Numbered from the stretch's first letter, positions 1-10,996 are shown. The stretch is DNA of 37,202 bases from Morganella morganii (GCF_003996855.1 NZ_NRQY01000001.1:2220684-2257885); one strand, 5' to 3'. A program made the numbers and translations. The notes: generated by a model from the sequence alone, not told the origin.

Positions 1-68
1 TATTTTTTTCGTTAGCCACTTTTTTCACCACAACGATGCTTAACCGGGCAAAAAACCCGTCATCTGCT

Positions 69-593
69 TTAAATCTGAACAAACTCCGCGGCAAATGCTT
101 CAACCTGCTGCCAATCCGTGTATTCCACTTCTTTGGTGGTATCCGTTTCACCTTTTGTCATCTTCATAATCAGGCGAATCATCATCCGGTCAAACCAGCC
201 GTAACGTGGATACAACAATGCTCCGGCAAAGACAGTGCAGACCGTCGGCTTCCAGGGCGTTGCTGCAAGGAATTTCCGGACATACACATTTGTCTCCGGT
301 GTCCGCTTCTCTGGTTTACGGGCTGTCAGATTCACACCGAAGAATGCGGTTTTCATCTGATTCAGTTGTCCCGCATGTAACTTCGCAAATTTGTCCAGCG
401 CCCGGTTAAAGTGTCCGTAGCGGATAGACGCCCCGACCAGCACCTTTTTATACGGTGTCAGATTCAGTGACTGATTGTCCTGTAAAGAGCGGACATCACA
501 TTCCGCTCCCGCTTTACGCAGATGCAGCGCAATTTCAGTAATGATTTTTTTTGTCTGCCCGTCATGGCCGGAATAAAGCAACAAGTACGACAT
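69..593 (-). CDS. hemG: Menaquinone-dependent protoporphyrinogen IX dehydrogenase HemG
   Basis: HemG oxidises protoporphyrinogen IX to protoporphyrin IX, the penultimate haem step, passing electrons through FMN to membrane quinones. The 174-residue product starts with the flavodoxin-like FMN phosphate loop (residues 8-14, SGHDGQT) and matches E. coli HemG along its length, including the GASIRYGHF stretch and the family's long insertion with a WFDRMMIRLIMKMTKG segment. The ATG at 593 has a GGAG ribosome site upstream. The gene lies 11 bases after trkH, as in E. coli, where the pair precedes an rRNA operon. The 68 bases left before the window edge show no rRNA, so that link cannot be tested here. 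Confidence 0.95.
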   Translation of the reverse strand: MSYLLLYSGHDGQTKKIITEIALHLRKAGAECDVRSLQDNQSLNLTPYKKVLVGASIRYGHFNRALDKFAKLHAGQLNQMKTAFFGVNLTARKPEKRTPETNVYVRKFLAATPWKPTVCTVFAGALLYPRYGWFDRMMIRLIMKMTKGETDTTKEVEYTDWQQVEAFAAEFVQI

Positions 594-604
594 GAAACAC
601 TCCG

Positions 605-2056
605 TTAATCACGCCAGAAAGTCGGCGTCAGTAATACCAGCAAAGTAAAGACTTCCAGACGACCAAATAACATCGTCACGACCAGGATCCATTTCCCGGC
701 CGGATTCAGGGTTGTGAAGTTCTCACCCAGAGTTCCCAGCCCCGGCCCCAGGTTATTCAGTGTGGTGGATATTGCTGAGAAAGCAGAAAACTCATCAACA
801 CCTGTCGCTATCAGTAACAGCATACTGACCACAAAGACCAGTGCATAAGCAGAGAAAAATCCCCAGACAGCTTCGATGATTCGTTCCGGTAATGCCCGGC
901 GGCCCAGTTTGATTGTGTAAACCGCATTCGGATGCACCAGACGTTTCAGCTCACGCGCCCCCTGAAGGAACAGCAGCATAATACGGATAACCTTCAGACC
1001 ACCACCGGTTGACCCCGCACATCCGCCGACAAACGCCGCGCACAGCAGCAGCATCGGCAGGAACAACGGCCATTTGTAAAAACTGTCTGTAGAGAAGCCG
1101 GCCGTCGTCGCCATCGAGACAACCTGGAAAAAAGCCTGGTTGAGGGTTTGTCCCTCCGTAGCATAAACATCAAACTTCCACAAAATCAACGCACAGATCA
1201 CGACCAGCACACACTGAAGGGAAATAAACATCCGGAATTCCAGATCCCGCCAGTAAACCCCGAGACTACGCCCGGTCAGTACCGCAAAGTGCAGACCATA
1301 GTTACAGCCGGAGATCAGCAGAAAGATGGCAATGATGGTATTAATGGCCGGGCTGTTAAAATAGCCGATACTGGCATCATGCGTGGAAAACCCGCCGATG
1401 GCGATAGTGGAAAAGCTGTGGGATATCGCATCAAAGACATCCATCCCCGCAAACCAGAGAGCAATTGCGCAGACGATGGTAAGGAAAACATAAATAAGCC
1501 AGAGTGTTTTTGCAGTTTCCGCAATCCTCGGACGCATTTTATTATCTTTCAGCGGGCCCGGCATTTCCGCGCGGTACAGCTGCATTCCCCCGACACCCAG
1601 CAGCGGCAGAATAGCAACAGCCAGTACGATGATCCCCATCCCGCCCAGCCACTGCAACATCTGCCGGTAGAATAAAATCGCTTTTGGCAGCGTATCCAGC
1701 CCGACAAGAGTGGTGGCACCGGTTGTGGTTAACCCGGAAAATGATTCAAAAAACGCATCTGTCACTGACAGATTAGGACGTTCTGAAAAGATAAAAGGTA
1801 ATGCCCCGACACTGCCCAGCACCGTCCAGAACAGAACCACAATCAGAAAACCTTCTTTCGGCTTTAATTCACTCTTTTTATTGCGGTTCGGGATCCAGAG
1901 CAGCAGGCCGATAATCAGTGCTGCCAGGAACGTCTGACTAAATGCTTTACCTGCACCGTCTTTATAGATAAGCGCCACAATACCCGGAATGATCATGGTG
2001 ACAGAAAAAATAATGACAAGTAACCCGACAATACGGGTTATGGCGCGAAAATGCAT
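605..2056 (-). CDS. trkH: Trk system potassium uptake membrane protein TrkH
   Basis: TrkH is the channel-like subunit of the low-affinity Trk potassium uptake system; it works in the inner membrane with the cytoplasmic NAD-binding protein TrkA. The 483-residue length equals that of E. coli TrkH. Four pore-loop repeats are visible, with the selectivity filter glycines in TTTGATT (about residues 110-116), AIGGFST, TTAGFST and NNLGPGLG, separated by many hydrophobic helices. It lies between yigZ (20-base gap) and hemG (11-base gap) on the same strand, so the four genes pepQ-yigZ-trkH-hemG probably share a transcript. trkA is not in this window. Confidence 0.95.
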   Translation of the reverse strand: MHFRAITRIVGLLVIIFSVTMIIPGIVALIYKDGAGKAFSQTFLAALIIGLLLWIPNRNKKSELKPKEGFLIVVLFWTVLGSVGALPFIFSERPNLSVTDAFFESFSGLTTTGATTLVGLDTLPKAILFYRQMLQWLGGMGIIVLAVAILPLLGVGGMQLYRAEMPGPLKDNKMRPRIAETAKTLWLIYVFLTIVCAIALWFAGMDVFDAISHSFSTIAIGGFSTHDASIGYFNSPAINTIIAIFLLISGCNYGLHFAVLTGRSLGVYWRDLEFRMFISLQCVLVVICALILWKFDVYATEGQTLNQAFFQVVSMATTAGFSTDSFYKWPLFLPMLLLCAAFVGGCAGSTGGGLKVIRIMLLFLQGARELKRLVHPNAVYTIKLGRRALPERIIEAVWGFFSAYALVFVVSMLLLIATGVDEFSAFSAISTTLNNLGPGLGTLGENFTTLNPAGKWILVVTMLFGRLEVFTLLVLLTPTFWRD

Positions 2057-2076
2057 TGCGGCAGAGTCCTCAGAAA

Positions 2077-2703
2077 TCAGTTTCCGGTGGCGTCTTCAGA
2101 GCATTTAAGCTCAAACATTCCCCGGCTCAGGTCACGTAATTTAGCATTAACCTCACTCAGTAAGGTAGCAGGAATCGAAATACGTAACGTCACATCCGCA
2201 CCAAACTCACTGTTGATTACCGTGCCATCCACTTGCCGGACTAATAATTCAGTCTGGCTGATAAAGCTGTAATCACAGGTTATTTCACCGATCACCTGCG
2301 GGATTTTTGTTTTGGTCACCAGGAGTTTCAGTGCCTGCTGAACGCCGCTGCCGTAAGCACGAACCAACCCGCCGGTGCCTAATTTTATTCCGCCGAAATA
2401 GCGGACAACCACCGCCGTAATTTCCCCTATCCCACTGCCGAGCAGCGGAGCAATCATGGGTTTTCCGGCTGTTCCGGTCGGCTCACCGTCATCAGAAAAC
2501 CCCAGTTGCTGTGAATCATCCGGACGTCCTGCAACAAACGCCCAGCAATGGTGCCGGGCATCAGGGTATTCATCTTTGACGGACTGAATAAACTGTTTTG
2601 CTTCATCAACCCCGTCCGTATGCTGCAACAGGGTGATGAAACGGCTTTTTTTTATCTCTTCAGTAAACATAACCGGCTCAGTCGGTATAAGGTACGATTT
2701 CAT
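2077..2703 (-). CDS. yigZ: IMPACT family protein YigZ
   Basis: YigZ belongs to the UPF0029/IMPACT family, related to the eukaryotic translation regulator IMPACT; its exact role in bacteria is not settled. The 208-residue protein has the family signature in the N-terminal domain: RHHCWAF, then FSDDGEPTGTAGKPM, then VVRYFGGIKLGTGGLVRAY. A smaller C-terminal domain follows, with the ferredoxin-like fold known from the E. coli structure. Its ATG overlaps the stop codon of pepQ by one base (TAATG), which suggests coupled translation. The assignment is firm, the function is not. Confidence 0.93.
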   Translation of the reverse strand: MKSYLIPTEPVMFTEEIKKSRFITLLQHTDGVDEAKQFIQSVKDEYPDARHHCWAFVAGRPDDSQQLGFSDDGEPTGTAGKPMIAPLLGSGIGEITAVVVRYFGGIKLGTGGLVRAYGSGVQQALKLLVTKTKIPQVIGEITCDYSFISQTELLVRQVDGTVINSEFGADVTLRISIPATLLSEVNAKLRDLSRGMFELKCSEDATGN

Positions 2704-4037
2704 TACGGCAGATTCAGATCCCGCGTCATATTTTCCACACTATGTTCATGGATAATGATGTTATCCTCAATGCGGACCCCGCCACAAGGCTTAAACTGCT
2801 CAATGCGTTTCCAGTCAAAGTGCTGACTGAACTTCCCTTCACGCCACGGCGCCAGCAGAGACTCAATAAAATACAATCCCGGCTCAATAGTCAGCACCAT
2901 ACGCGGCTCCAGAACACGGGTACAGCGCAGGAACGGGTACATTTCCGGTGCTGCCAGATGTTCACCCCGGTCATTCTGCATAAACCCGGCAGCATCATGC
3001 ACCTGAAGACCCAGAGGATGCCCCAGACCATGCGGCAGGAACGGAGTGGTTACCCCTTCGCTGACCATGGCTTCTTCAGACATACCGGTAATGATCTGAT
3101 GTTTTTTCAGCAGTCTCGCGATTCGGTGATGCATCTGAATATGGTAGTCGGTATAGCGGACACCGGCTTTGATATCACTGATCAGCGACTGCTGCTCATC
3201 ATTCAGATCAGAAACCAGCTGAGCAAAATCACTGTCCGCATCGGCGGCATATGTCCGGGTTAAATCGGCGGCATAGCCGTTGAATTCAGCACCCGCATCT
3301 ATCAGGAAGCTATGCCGTACACGCGGTGTACTTTTATTCAGTTTGGTATAGTGAAGAACGGCTGCATTTTCATTAATAGCGACAATATTGTCATACGGAA
3401 CATCGGTATCACGATGACCTGTTGCCATCAGATACGCCATATTGATATCAAACTCGCTCAGGCCGGACAAAAAGGCCTCATGTGCGGCAAGATGCCCGTT
3501 AACAGCCATTTTTTGCGCTTCACGCATGCAGGCCAGTTCATAATCTGTTTTATATGAACGGTGAAACGCAAAGAAATCCAGTACTGCTTTCGGGTTAATA
3601 TTATTGCTGCTAATCCCTAAAGCACCGGCACGATCCGCATCCGGCCCGATATACGCCGTACGGGATTTATCCTGTGATGCCAGCATTGATGCAATGTCAC
3701 CGGCATTCTTCAGATGAATAACCTCAACATCATTTGTCCAGAAAGAAGAAGGTAACGCCTCAACACTGTGCCAGTAATCAACCGGAGAGTAGAACCATAA
3801 CTTTGGTTTATTCACACCGTCAGTCCACAGCCAGCAATGCGGTACATCAGTGACCGGAACCCATGCCTTAAAATGCACGTTACTTTTAAACGGATAGTCG
3901 CGATCATCAAGAAAAATGCGGATCGGTGCACCGGAATGAATCAGTAACGAATCCAGTTTCTCACGCGCAAGAATATCGCGGGTCCGCTGTAATAATATTG
4001 CGATGTGCTCACGGTAGAGGGATGCCATTTTTTCCAT
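2703..4037 (-). CDS. pepQ: Xaa-Pro dipeptidase PepQ (prolidase)
   Basis: PepQ is a cytoplasmic metallopeptidase that splits dipeptides with proline at the second position. The C-terminal pita-bread domain carries the five expected metal ligands: two Asp in [17 protein letters not shown], His in HGLGHPLGL, Glu in TIEPGLYF and Glu in [10 protein letters not shown] place the start at the ATG at 4037 (MEKMASLY). It gives 444 residues against 443 in E. coli and has an AAGG ribosome site about 9 bases upstream; the frame stays open 15 codons further but that part has no family match. The gene is divergent from fadB, as in E. coli. Confidence 0.95.
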   Translation of the reverse strand: MEKMASLYREHIAILLQRTRDILAREKLDSLLIHSGAPIRIFLDDRDYPFKSNVHFKAWVPVTDVPHCWLWTDGVNKPKLWFYSPVDYWHSVEALPSSFWTNDVEVIHLKNAGDIASMLASQDKSRTAYIGPDADRAGALGISSNNINPKAVLDFFAFHRSYKTDYELACMREAQKMAVNGHLAAHEAFLSGLSEFDINMAYLMATGHRDTDVPYDNIVAINENAAVLHYTKLNKSTPRVRHSFLIDAGAEFNGYAADLTRTYAADADSDFAQLVSDLNDEQQSLISDIKAGVRYTDYHIQMHHRIARLLKKHQIITGMSEEAMVSEGVTTPFLPHGLGHPLGLQVHDAAGFMQNDRGEHLAAPEMYPFLRCTRVLEPRMVLTIEPGLYFIESLLAPWREGKFSQHFDWKRIEQFKPCGGVRIEDNIIIHEHSVENMTRDLNLP

Positions 4038-4260
4038 GTGAATTGACCTTTTTTCATTATGATAGTGACAAAAGCTTAGCATGATCTCCGCGATGATGGA
4101 TATGGCAGGCTATGTCCTCCCCGGTTATTTACCGGGAATCTTCGGCGCGTCACGACGTTTTTCTTTTCTGTTTCTGCATATTGAAACATTTTACGTGATC
4201 TTTAGCGCAAAAAATCATCATTTTATTTACTTTCGTTAACAAAAAAATCACAATTACCTC

Positions 4261-4277
4261 ATCTGGTCATACCACAT
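4261..4277. promoter_or_regulatory. FadR operator in front of fadBA
   Basis: The 17 bases ATCTGGTCATACCACAT form a near-perfect inverted repeat (ATCTGGT / ACCACAT) that differs from the E. coli fadB operator, as I remember it, only in the centre and one arm base. FadR bound here would repress fadBA until long-chain acyl-CoA releases it. The site lies 48 bases before the fadB start. The same intergenic region (4038-4324) also serves pepQ; I could not define the core promoters. Confidence 0.75.
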
Positions 4278-4324
4278 GGTGTTCTCATCCTTTGCCGGAA
4301 TGATGCAACATTAAGGAGAACCGT

Positions 4325-6502
4325 ATGCTTTATCACAGTGAATCAATAAAGGTCAGCTGGGAAAAAGAGGGAATTGCAAAACTTATTTTTGATGCGCAGG
4401 GAGCGATAAATAAACTGGATACCCGGACAATTGCCTCACTGGATGAAGCTGTTGTCTGCCTTGAGAAAACACCTCAGCTGAAAGGCCTTATTATCACCTC
4501 CGCCAAAGAAAGCTTTATTCTGGGGGCAGATATTACGGAATTTATTTCTCTGTTTAATGCACCGGCTGAACAGCTGACGGAATGGCTGAATTTTGCCAAC
4601 CGGCTGTTTAACCGGATTGAAGATCTGCCTGTCCCCACTGTCGCCGCACTGCGAAAATTCACACTCGGCGGCGGGTGTGAGTGCGCACTGACAACAGACT
4701 ACCGCCTCGCAACAGATGATCTGCGCATCGGCCTGCCGGAAACCAAACTCGGGATAATGCCGGGCTTCGGCGGCTCAGTCCGACTGCCCCGTCTGATTGG
4801 TTGTGATAATGCCCTTGAGCTTATCACACAGGGAAAAATAGTGACGGCGGATGAAGCACTGAAACTCGGTCTGACTGACGGTATTGTGCAGGGTGACGAG
4901 CTGCTCAGCGGTTCACTGATACTGCTGGAACAGGCCATCAGTGGCCTGATTAACTGGCAGGCACGGCGGCGGCAGAAAAAAGCAGCGTTACAATTACGTC
5001 CGGCAGAGTTACAGATGAGCTTTCTCACAGCCAAAGCCCTTGTCCGGCAGAAGGCAGGAAAGCATTACCCTGCACCTATGGCTGCGGTAAAAGGCATTGA
5101 AGCCGGTGCCGGATTGTCGCGTGATAAAGCATTGCTCTGCGAAACCGCTCACTTTGTTCCGCTGACCCGGACACTGGCGGCCCGTGCTCTGGTTTCACTT
5201 TTCCTGAACGAACAATATGTCAAAGGCCTTACCCGACAGCAGACAGCATTATGTGATGCCCCGAAACAGGCCGCGGTTATCGGCGCAGGCATTATGGGCG
5301 GAGGTATCGCTTACCAGTCGGCTTACAGCGGCATCCCTGTTCAGCTGAAAGATATTCAGCCCGCCGCATTGCAGGCCGGTATTGATGAAGCAGTAAAACT
5401 ACTGGAAAAACAGTGTCAATCGGGAAAAATGACGCTGACTCAGGCCGCAGGGATACGTGCGGCCATCCACCCTGTCCGTCATGATAACGATATCAGGGAC
5501 TGCGATATTGTGGTTGAAGCTGTTGTTGAAAATAAAGCCATCAAACAAAAGGTTCTGGCGGATATCGAACAACAGGTCAGCGAACACTGTATTCTGACAT
5601 CAAACACATCCTCTATCCCTGTCAGCGAACTGGCTCAGGCACTGAAACGCCCGCAAAATTTCTGCGGGATGCATTTTTTTAACCCTGTTCCCAAAATGCC
5701 GCTGGTTGAAGTGATTCGGGGGGGAGAAACCTCTGATAACACGATTGCCGCTGTGGTGCATTATGCCCACAAAATGGGAAAACCCCCGGTTGTGGTGAGG
5801 GACTGCCCGGGTTTTTTTATCAACCGGGTGCTCTTTCCGTATCTGAATGCTTTCTCTCTGCTGGTTTCCGCCGGCGCTGATATTAAGACCGTTGATCGCG
5901 TGATGGAACAGGAATTCGGCTGGCCGATGGGGCCGGCGTTATTACTTGATGTTGTCGGGCTGGATACCGCCAATCATGTACAGCACGTTATGGCTGAAGG
6001 CTATCCGGGACGGATGGTCGTTGCAGAGCATAATGTCATCAGCCTGTTTGCCGGGCTGAAACGGCTGGGGCAGAAAAGCCATCTCGGATTTTACCGTCAT
6101 TCGGATGACGGCAAAGGCCGCCTGCAAAAACAGTCCGATGAACAGCTTGAAAACGCGCTTGCACCACTGGAACGGACTCCCCGCGATTTTACTGCGGACG
6201 AGATTATCGACCGTCTGATGATTCCGATGGTGAATGAAGTTATCCGCTGCTATGAAGAAGACATTATCAGCAGCCCTGCCGAAGCTGATCTGGCACTGGT
6301 TTATGGCCTTGGTTTTCCGCCGTTCCGGGGCGGTGTTTTCCGTTATCTGGATGACACCGGAACCCGGGCTTTCTGTGAAAAAGCGGAACAATACAGCACA
6401 CTGGGTCCGCTTTATGCCATTCCGGACAGTCTGCGGACTCATGCTGTTAATAACACCTCTTATTATCCGCAGCCGGATAGCCACCCTGCTACTGCACAGT
6501 GA
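4325..6502 (+). CDS. fadB: Fatty acid oxidation complex alpha subunit FadB
   Basis: FadB carries enoyl-CoA hydratase, 3-hydroxyacyl-CoA dehydrogenase and accessory isomerase/epimerase activities of aerobic beta-oxidation and pairs with the thiolase FadA. The 725-residue product has the crotonase domain first, with [10 protein letters not shown] and [14 protein letters not shown] holding the two catalytic glutamates (near residues 119 and 139). The NAD-binding loop [10 protein letters not shown] lies near residue 320 and the dehydrogenase histidine in [15 protein letters not shown] near 450, with the C-terminal dehydrogenase domain after it. An AAGGAG ribosome site precedes the ATG. fadA begins 7 bases after the stop codon. 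Confidence 0.97.
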   Translation: MLYHSESIKVSWEKEGIAKLIFDAQGAINKLDTRTIASLDEAVVCLEKTPQLKGLIITSAKESFILGADITEFISLFNAPAEQLTEWLNFANRLFNRIEDLPVPTVAALRKFTLGGGCECALTTDYRLATDDLRIGLPETKLGIMPGFGGSVRLPRLIGCDNALELITQGKIVTADEALKLGLTDGIVQGDELLSGSLILLEQAISGLINWQARRRQKKAALQLRPAELQMSFLTAKALVRQKAGKHYPAPMAAVKGIEAGAGLSRDKALLCETAHFVPLTRTLAARALVSLFLNEQYVKGLTRQQTALCDAPKQAAVIGAGIMGGGIAYQSAYSGIPVQLKDIQPAALQAGIDEAVKLLEKQCQSGKMTLTQAAGIRAAIHPVRHDNDIRDCDIVVEAVVENKAIKQKVLADIEQQVSEHCILTSNTSSIPVSELAQALKRPQNFCGMHFFNPVPKMPLVEVIRGGETSDNTIAAVVHYAHKMGKPPVVVRDCPGFFINRVLFPYLNAFSLLVSAGADIKTVDRVMEQEFGWPMGPALLLDVVGLDTANHVQHVMAEGYPGRMVVAEHNVISLFAGLKRLGQKSHLGFYRHSDDGKGRLQKQSDEQLENALAPLERTPRDFTADEIIDRLMIPMVNEVIRCYEEDIISSPAEADLALVYGLGFPPFRGGVFRYLDDTGTRAFCEKAEQYSTLGPLYAIPDSLRTHAVNNTSYYPQPDSHPATAQ

Positions 6503-6509
6503 GGTTTAT

Positions 6510-7676
6510 ATGGAAAAAGTCATGATAATTGATGGTCTCCGCACCTCAATGGGCCGCTCAAAAAACGGTATATTCCGGCATGTCCGGGCGGACACTCTCT
6601 CAGCCGAAGTGATGAGTGCAGTGGTCAAACGTAACAATATCAACGCTGGCGATATTGATGACATTATCTGGGGATGTGTGCAGCAGACCGGCGAACAGGG
6701 GTTTAACATGGCCCGTAATGCCGCCCTGCTGACAAATATTCCGCATACAGTGCCGGCAGTTACCGTTAACCGCTTGTGCGGTTCATCGATGCAGGCACTG
6801 CACGACGCCGCCCGTCTGATTCAGACCGGGGACGGCAGGCTGGTTCTTGCGGGCGGTGCTGAGCATATGGGTCATATCCCGATGACACACGGTATCGATA
6901 TCAATCCGGCAGCCTCGCTGCACACGGCCAAAGCGTCCGGCATGATGGGACTGACAACCGAAGCGCTGGCGCGGCAGTTTTCTGTCAACCGTGAGTCACA
7001 GGATGAATTTGCTCTGCGCTCACATCAGCGGGCCGCACAGGCATTCCGTGATAACAGATTCAGCCGTGAAATCCATCCGGTTCAGGGGCATAACCCGGCC
7101 GGAGTGCCTGTTATCGCCATCCGGGATGAAACTGTGCGGGATAACAGCAGTCTGACTGAGCTGGCGGCATTACGTCCGGTGTTTGACCCGGTCAGCGGTA
7201 CGGTCACTGCGGGTAATTCCTCGGCAATTTCAGATGGTGCATCAGTGACTCTGCTGGCCGGAGAACACTATGCCCGTGAGCATAGTTTATCCCCAAGGGC
7301 GGTGATACGGGCGATGAGTGTCACCGGCTGTGAACCGGCATTGATGGGATACGGCCCGGTGCAGGCAACACAGGCGGTACTGAAAAAGGCCGGACTGGTG
7401 CTGGCAGATATTGATGTTATTGAACTGAATGAAGCATTTGCGGCACAGGCACTTGCCTGCCTGAAAGGCATGGGATTATCCGACGGTTATGATGACAAAG
7501 TGAATCTGCATGGCGGCGCGATTGCACTCGGGCATCCTCTCGGCTGCTCCGGTACCCGGATCATCAACTCGCTGCTGACAGTCATGGAGCAGCAGGATGC
7601 ACAGTTCGGCCTGGCAACAATGTGTATTGGTTTCGGTCAGGGAATTGCAACTGTGATTGAACGAGTTCCCGGCTGA
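6510..7676 (+). CDS. fadA: 3-ketoacyl-CoA thiolase FadA
   Basis: FadA is the beta subunit of the fatty acid oxidation complex and removes acetyl-CoA from 3-ketoacyl-CoA. The thiolase signatures are present: the acyl-accepting Cys in [14 protein letters not shown] (near residue 90), the [14 protein letters not shown] histidine loop (near 350) and the second catalytic Cys in [11 protein letters not shown] (near 378). I chose the ATG at 6510 (MEKVMIIDG), which gives 388 residues, one more than in E. coli, and has a GAGG ribosome site spanning the fadB stop. The frame is open further upstream inside fadB but that stretch is a shadow. Co-transcription with fadB under FadR is expected. Confidence 0.97.
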   Translation: MEKVMIIDGLRTSMGRSKNGIFRHVRADTLSAEVMSAVVKRNNINAGDIDDIIWGCVQQTGEQGFNMARNAALLTNIPHTVPAVTVNRLCGSSMQALHDAARLIQTGDGRLVLAGGAEHMGHIPMTHGIDINPAASLHTAKASGMMGLTTEALARQFSVNRESQDEFALRSHQRAAQAFRDNRFSREIHPVQGHNPAGVPVIAIRDETVRDNSSLTELAALRPVFDPVSGTVTAGNSSAISDGASVTLLAGEHYAREHSLSPRAVIRAMSVTGCEPALMGYGPVQATQAVLKKAGLVLADIDVIELNEAFAAQALACLKGMGLSDGYDDKVNLHGGAIALGHPLGCSGTRIINSLLTVMEQQDAQFGLATMCIGFGQGIATVIERVPG

Positions 7677-7783
7677 TCACCGGGATATTTATAAATAACA
7701 GCGACGTTTTACTCTTTCGTCATACCGCACAATACGTCGCTGATACTGTTTTAACCGTTTAGCTGACCTGTTATCAGCATACT

Positions 7784-7811
7784 CCCGCCGTCAGGGGGCG
7801 GGATTTTCTTT
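7784..7811 (+). terminator. Rho-independent terminator after fadA
   Basis: A 6-bp GC stem (CCCGCC at 7784-7789 and GGCGGG at 7797-7802) is followed by ATTTTCTTT. It runs up to the fre stop codon, which is read from the other strand. A second inverted repeat lies just before it (CAGCGACG at 7699-7706 with CGTCGCTG at 7735-7742, 28-base loop) and may help end the fadBA transcript. Confidence 0.6.
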
Positions 7812-8511
7812 AAATAAATTCGAACGCGTCACCAAACAGGCGGGCAGCATCTGCGCCGCGCTCCTGACAGAAACGTTCCCGGGCGATTTTGGCCATTTCA
7901 AAACGACCGGCAATATAAATATCTTTTCCGGCCAGCGAACCAAAATCATCGAGAACCGCACTGAGTACAGTGCCTGTCCGTCCGCGCCAGGTATCATCCG
8001 GCTGTTCAACAACAGGAATTATTTTCAGCTCAGGATGTGTTTCGGCGAGAGCCTGTAATTCACCCAGATCATAGAGATAAATATGCTCTCTGGCACCCCA
8101 GTAAAACGTAATATCACGCTGCGGGTTTTCTTCCAGTGCCGCCAGCAAAACAGAACGGGTGTAAGAAAAACCGGTTCCTCCGGCAATCAGGAGCATCGGT
8201 GCATCGCTGTTTTCACGGAACCAGGCGTTGCCGTGCGGAATATCAATGGTCACCCGGCGGTTATCCAATATCCTGTCCATCACTGCCATCGCATAAAGAT
8301 TGAATTCAGATGCACCGATGTGCAGCTCAATTTCCTGCTGTGATGACGGCGCAGATGCCATCGAGAACGGGCGTTTATCCCGTTCATCCATCACGACCAT
8401 CAGGTATTGCCCGGCTTTGAATGAAAAATCACCATCCGGTAATAATTTTATGCGGTATACCGTGTCCGTTATAGATTCAACAGAGGTAACTTTGCAGTTT
8501 AACGTTGCCAT
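7810..8511 (-). CDS. fre: NAD(P)H-flavin reductase Fre
   Basis: Fre reduces free flavins with NAD(P)H in the cytoplasm; the reduced flavin serves iron reduction, ribonucleotide reductase activation and other redox reactions. The ferredoxin-reductase fold is clear: the flavin-binding RPFSMAS motif sits near residue 46, the nucleotide-binding GGTGFSY near 111, and the C-terminal GDAFEFI end is typical. The ATG at 8511 gives 233 residues, the E. coli length; a GTG-like start four codons upstream would overlap ubiD. The gene starts 8 bases after the ubiD stop, the same arrangement as in E. coli, so ubiD and fre are probably one operon. Confidence 0.95.
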   Translation of the reverse strand: MATLNCKVTSVESITDTVYRIKLLPDGDFSFKAGQYLMVVMDERDKRPFSMASAPSSQQEIELHIGASEFNLYAMAVMDRILDNRRVTIDIPHGNAWFRENSDAPMLLIAGGTGFSYTRSVLLAALEENPQRDITFYWGAREHIYLYDLGELQALAETHPELKIIPVVEQPDDTWRGRTGTVLSAVLDDFGSLAGKDIYIAGRFEMAKIARERFCQERGADAARLFGDAFEFI

Positions 8512-8519
8512 GTGCTCCC

Positions 8520-9992
8520 TCAATCATTGAGAATATTTAATTCGTCCCATATGGCGTCAACACGTTGTCTGACTTCATCGGTCATGACAATCGGTTTTCC
8601 CCACTCACGCGAGGTTTCGCCGGGCCATTTATTTGTTGCGTCCAGCCCCATTTTCGACCCCAGCCCCGATACCGGTGACGCAAAGTCGAGGTAGTCAATC
8701 GGGGTATTTTCCATCATGACTGTGTCCTGGGCTGGGTCCATCCGGGTGGTGATCGCCCAGATCACATCATTCCAGTCACGGGCATTGATATCATCATCGC
8801 AGACAATAACAAATTTTGTGTACATAAATTGCCGTAAATACGACCAGACTCCCATCATGACCCGCTTTGCATGTCCCGCATACTGCTTTTTCATAGTAAC
8901 AACAGCCAGGCGGTATGAGCACCCTTCCGGCGGCAGATAAAAATCCACAATTTCCGGAAATTGTTTCTGCAGAATAGGCACCAGTACTTCATTCAGTGCC
9001 ACACCCAGTGTCGCCGGTTCATCCGGCGGGCGGCCGGTATAGGTTGAGTGATAGATAGGCTCATCACGCTGGGTGATATGTGTGACAGTAAAGACAGGGA
9101 AATCATCCACTTCATTATAATAACCGGTGTGATCCCCGTAAGGCCCTTCCGGTGCCATTTCGCCCGGCTCAATATACCCTTCAAGGATAATCTCAGCACC
9201 GGCAGGAACTTCCAGGTCATTCGAGATACATTTCACCACCTCGGACTTATTACCGCGCAGTAACCCGGCAAAGGCATATTCGGATAAGGTATCCGGAACC
9301 GGTGTCACCGCCCCGAGGATTGTCGCAGGATCAGCGCCCAGCGCCACTGCAACCGGGAAGCGTTCCCCCGGATGTGCCTGACACCATTCCTGGAAATCAA
9401 GTGCGCCGCCGCGATGCGATAACCAACGCATAATCAGTTTGTTTTTCCCCAGCACCTGCTGGCGGTAAATACCTAAATTCTGGCGATCTTTAAACGGCCC
9501 CCGGGTGACGGTCAGTCCCCAGGTAATCAGCGGTGCCGCATCATCCGGCCAGCAGTGCATAACCGGAATTTTTGTCAGATCCACATCATCACCGGTAAAA
9601 ACATGCGTCTGACACGGTGCGGAACTCAGCCGTTTGGTCGGCATATTCAGAACCTGCTTAAACTTCGGCAGCTTATCGATAAGATCACGGAACCCCTTCG
9701 GCGGGTCCGGTTCCTTCAGGAAGGCCAGCAGTTTACCGACATCATGCAGTGCTTTGACATCCTCCTGCCCCATTCCCATAGCAACCCGTTTGGTTGTGCC
9801 GAACAGATTGCAGAGCACCGGCATTGAATAACCTTTCGGATTTTCAAACAGCAATGCAGGGCCGCCCGCACGCAGTGTGCGATCAGCAATTTCCGTCATT
9901 TCGAGATAAGGATCGACTTCAGTTTTGATCCGTTTAAGCTCGCCCTGACTTTCCAGAATGGTGAGAAAATCTCTCAGGTCCCGATATTTCAT
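8520..9992 (-). CDS. ubiD: 4-hydroxy-3-polyprenylbenzoate decarboxylase UbiD
   Basis: UbiD decarboxylates 3-octaprenyl-4-hydroxybenzoate in ubiquinone synthesis and depends on the prenylated FMN cofactor made by UbiX. The 490-residue protein matches E. coli UbiD (497) throughout, including [21 protein letters not shown], the active-site region [20 protein letters not shown] and the metal-binding stretch near [13 protein letters not shown]. The ATG at 9992 lacks a good ribosome site, but the start of the protein ([10 protein letters not shown]) matches the family, and a promoter lies about 40 bases upstream, so the start looks right. Confidence 0.95.
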   Translation of the reverse strand: MKYRDLRDFLTILESQGELKRIKTEVDPYLEMTEIADRTLRAGGPALLFENPKGYSMPVLCNLFGTTKRVAMGMGQEDVKALHDVGKLLAFLKEPDPPKGFRDLIDKLPKFKQVLNMPTKRLSSAPCQTHVFTGDDVDLTKIPVMHCWPDDAAPLITWGLTVTRGPFKDRQNLGIYRQQVLGKNKLIMRWLSHRGGALDFQEWCQAHPGERFPVAVALGADPATILGAVTPVPDTLSEYAFAGLLRGNKSEVVKCISNDLEVPAGAEIILEGYIEPGEMAPEGPYGDHTGYYNEVDDFPVFTVTHITQRDEPIYHSTYTGRPPDEPATLGVALNEVLVPILQKQFPEIVDFYLPPEGCSYRLAVVTMKKQYAGHAKRVMMGVWSYLRQFMYTKFVIVCDDDINARDWNDVIWAITTRMDPAQDTVMMENTPIDYLDFASPVSGLGSKMGLDATNKWPGETSREWGKPIVMTDEVRQRVDAIWDELNILND

Positions 9993-10028
9993 TATGTTAT
10001 TAATCTGTCAGCAGGTGGAAGGGACTCC

Positions 10029-10056
10029 ATTATAGGAATCCCGCCCACTGTTACAA
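10029..10056 (-). promoter_or_regulatory. Sigma-70 promoter of ubiD-fre
   Basis: On the minus strand TTGTAA (10056-10051) and a perfect TATAAT (10034-10029) are separated by 16 bases, so transcription would start near 10022, about 30 bases before the ubiD ATG. The promoter lies between the pepE stop and ubiD, so ubiD-fre need not depend on pepE transcription. Confidence 0.6.
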
Positions 10057-10065
10057 GTACAGGGA

Positions 10066-10791
10066 TCAGCAGCAGCGGAACGGAACCCATTCTGCAAGAG
10101 CGCTGGTATCGAATTGTTCCGGGAATGTTTTGTTGTGCTGAAAGAGTTTAAATCCTTCATTTTTGCCGCTGAAATAGTGCAGCTCATTTCCGGTAATATG
10201 GAAACCGCTGCCTTCACGCAGCGCCACAACAATTTCATCCGGATTGACAGCACAGAACTCCGAAATCCGCTCATCACGGGTTTCACCCATATGGCCGCTG
10301 ATGACCGCATCAATATAATGAGGGTTAATCTGGACAGGGAACAGCCCCAGAGACGGCATTACCACACAGTTACTCACCGGCATGTCATTAGTGGTCCGGA
10401 TACTCGGCGTGGCCACATTACACCCGGCACTCCAGCCGATATACGGGATATTCCGTTCACGAACCGCGCGCTGAATCGGCACAACAAGGCCATTTTCATG
10501 CAGTAACTGGTTCAGCAGCCAGGTATTTCCGCCACTGACAAGAATACATTCTGCATTTTCAATCGCCTGAACCGGGGAATCAAAATGTTCGATACAGGTA
10601 ACATCAATACCCAGGGCTTCAGAGAGTTCACGGGCACGCTGGTCGTGATCAGCACGGATAACCGCATACGCAATCAGTACCGCAGAGCGGACCCCGCGGG
10701 TTTCTGTCATTGTCCGGATACGCGCCTGTGCATAGCTCAGCCATTGCGGATTACCGGAAAGTTTGCCGTTACTGAGTAAAAAAACGTCCAT
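10066..10791 (-). CDS. pepE: Peptidase E (alpha-aspartyl dipeptidase)
   Basis: PepE is a cytoplasmic serine peptidase of family S51 that splits dipeptides with N-terminal aspartate. The catalytic residues known from Salmonella PepE map to Ser121 (GWSAG), Asp136 (TTNDMP) and His158 (INPHY). I chose the ATG at 10791 (MDVFLLSNG, 241 residues) because AAGGG lies 8 bases before it; the GTG at 10800 and ATG at 10797 are too close to that site. E. coli keeps pepE elsewhere on its chromosome, so its place between ubiD and rfaH is a difference in order. Nothing in the sequence suggests recent transfer. Confidence 0.92.
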   Translation of the reverse strand: MDVFLLSNGKLSGNPQWLSYAQARIRTMTETRGVRSAVLIAYAVIRADHDQRARELSEALGIDVTCIEHFDSPVQAIENAECILVSGGNTWLLNQLLHENGLVVPIQRAVRERNIPYIGWSAGCNVATPSIRTTNDMPVSNCVVMPSLGLFPVQINPHYIDAVISGHMGETRDERISEFCAVNPDEIVVALREGSGFHITGNELHYFSGKNEGFKLFQHNKTFPEQFDTSALAEWVPFRCC

Positions 10792-10958
10792 CGACATCAC
10801 CCTTATTATTCTGTCATTATAGATAGATAATTAGTTTATAACTCATTAAATGACATCATTCTACGGTAAAAAGCAACTCAAATAAGGGACTGAATTCACA
10901 CTCATTTGTCTTAAATCGTGATTTGCTGCATTCATTGTAAAACAAATTTGTTATTATC

Positions 10959-10975
10959 GGGCTTTATATAAGCCC
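10959..10975. other. Hairpin in the rfaH 5' leader
   Basis: GGGCTT and AAGCCC form a perfect 6-bp stem with a 5-base loop, 21 bases before the rfaH ATG. There is no T-run after it, so it is not a normal terminator. It could fold in the rfaH leader mRNA or simply be chance. Confidence 0.3.
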
Positions 10976-10996
10976 CCGTCTGTGTTGGATAGAGTA

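Noticed and set aside
1148..1675. Plus-strand frame of 175 codons inside trkH
   Set aside because: Shadow of trkH; low-complexity polar protein without motifs.
4190..4212. CRP-like half-site CGTGATCT upstream of fadB
   Set aside because: The second half-site is poor, so I do not count it as a CRP site.
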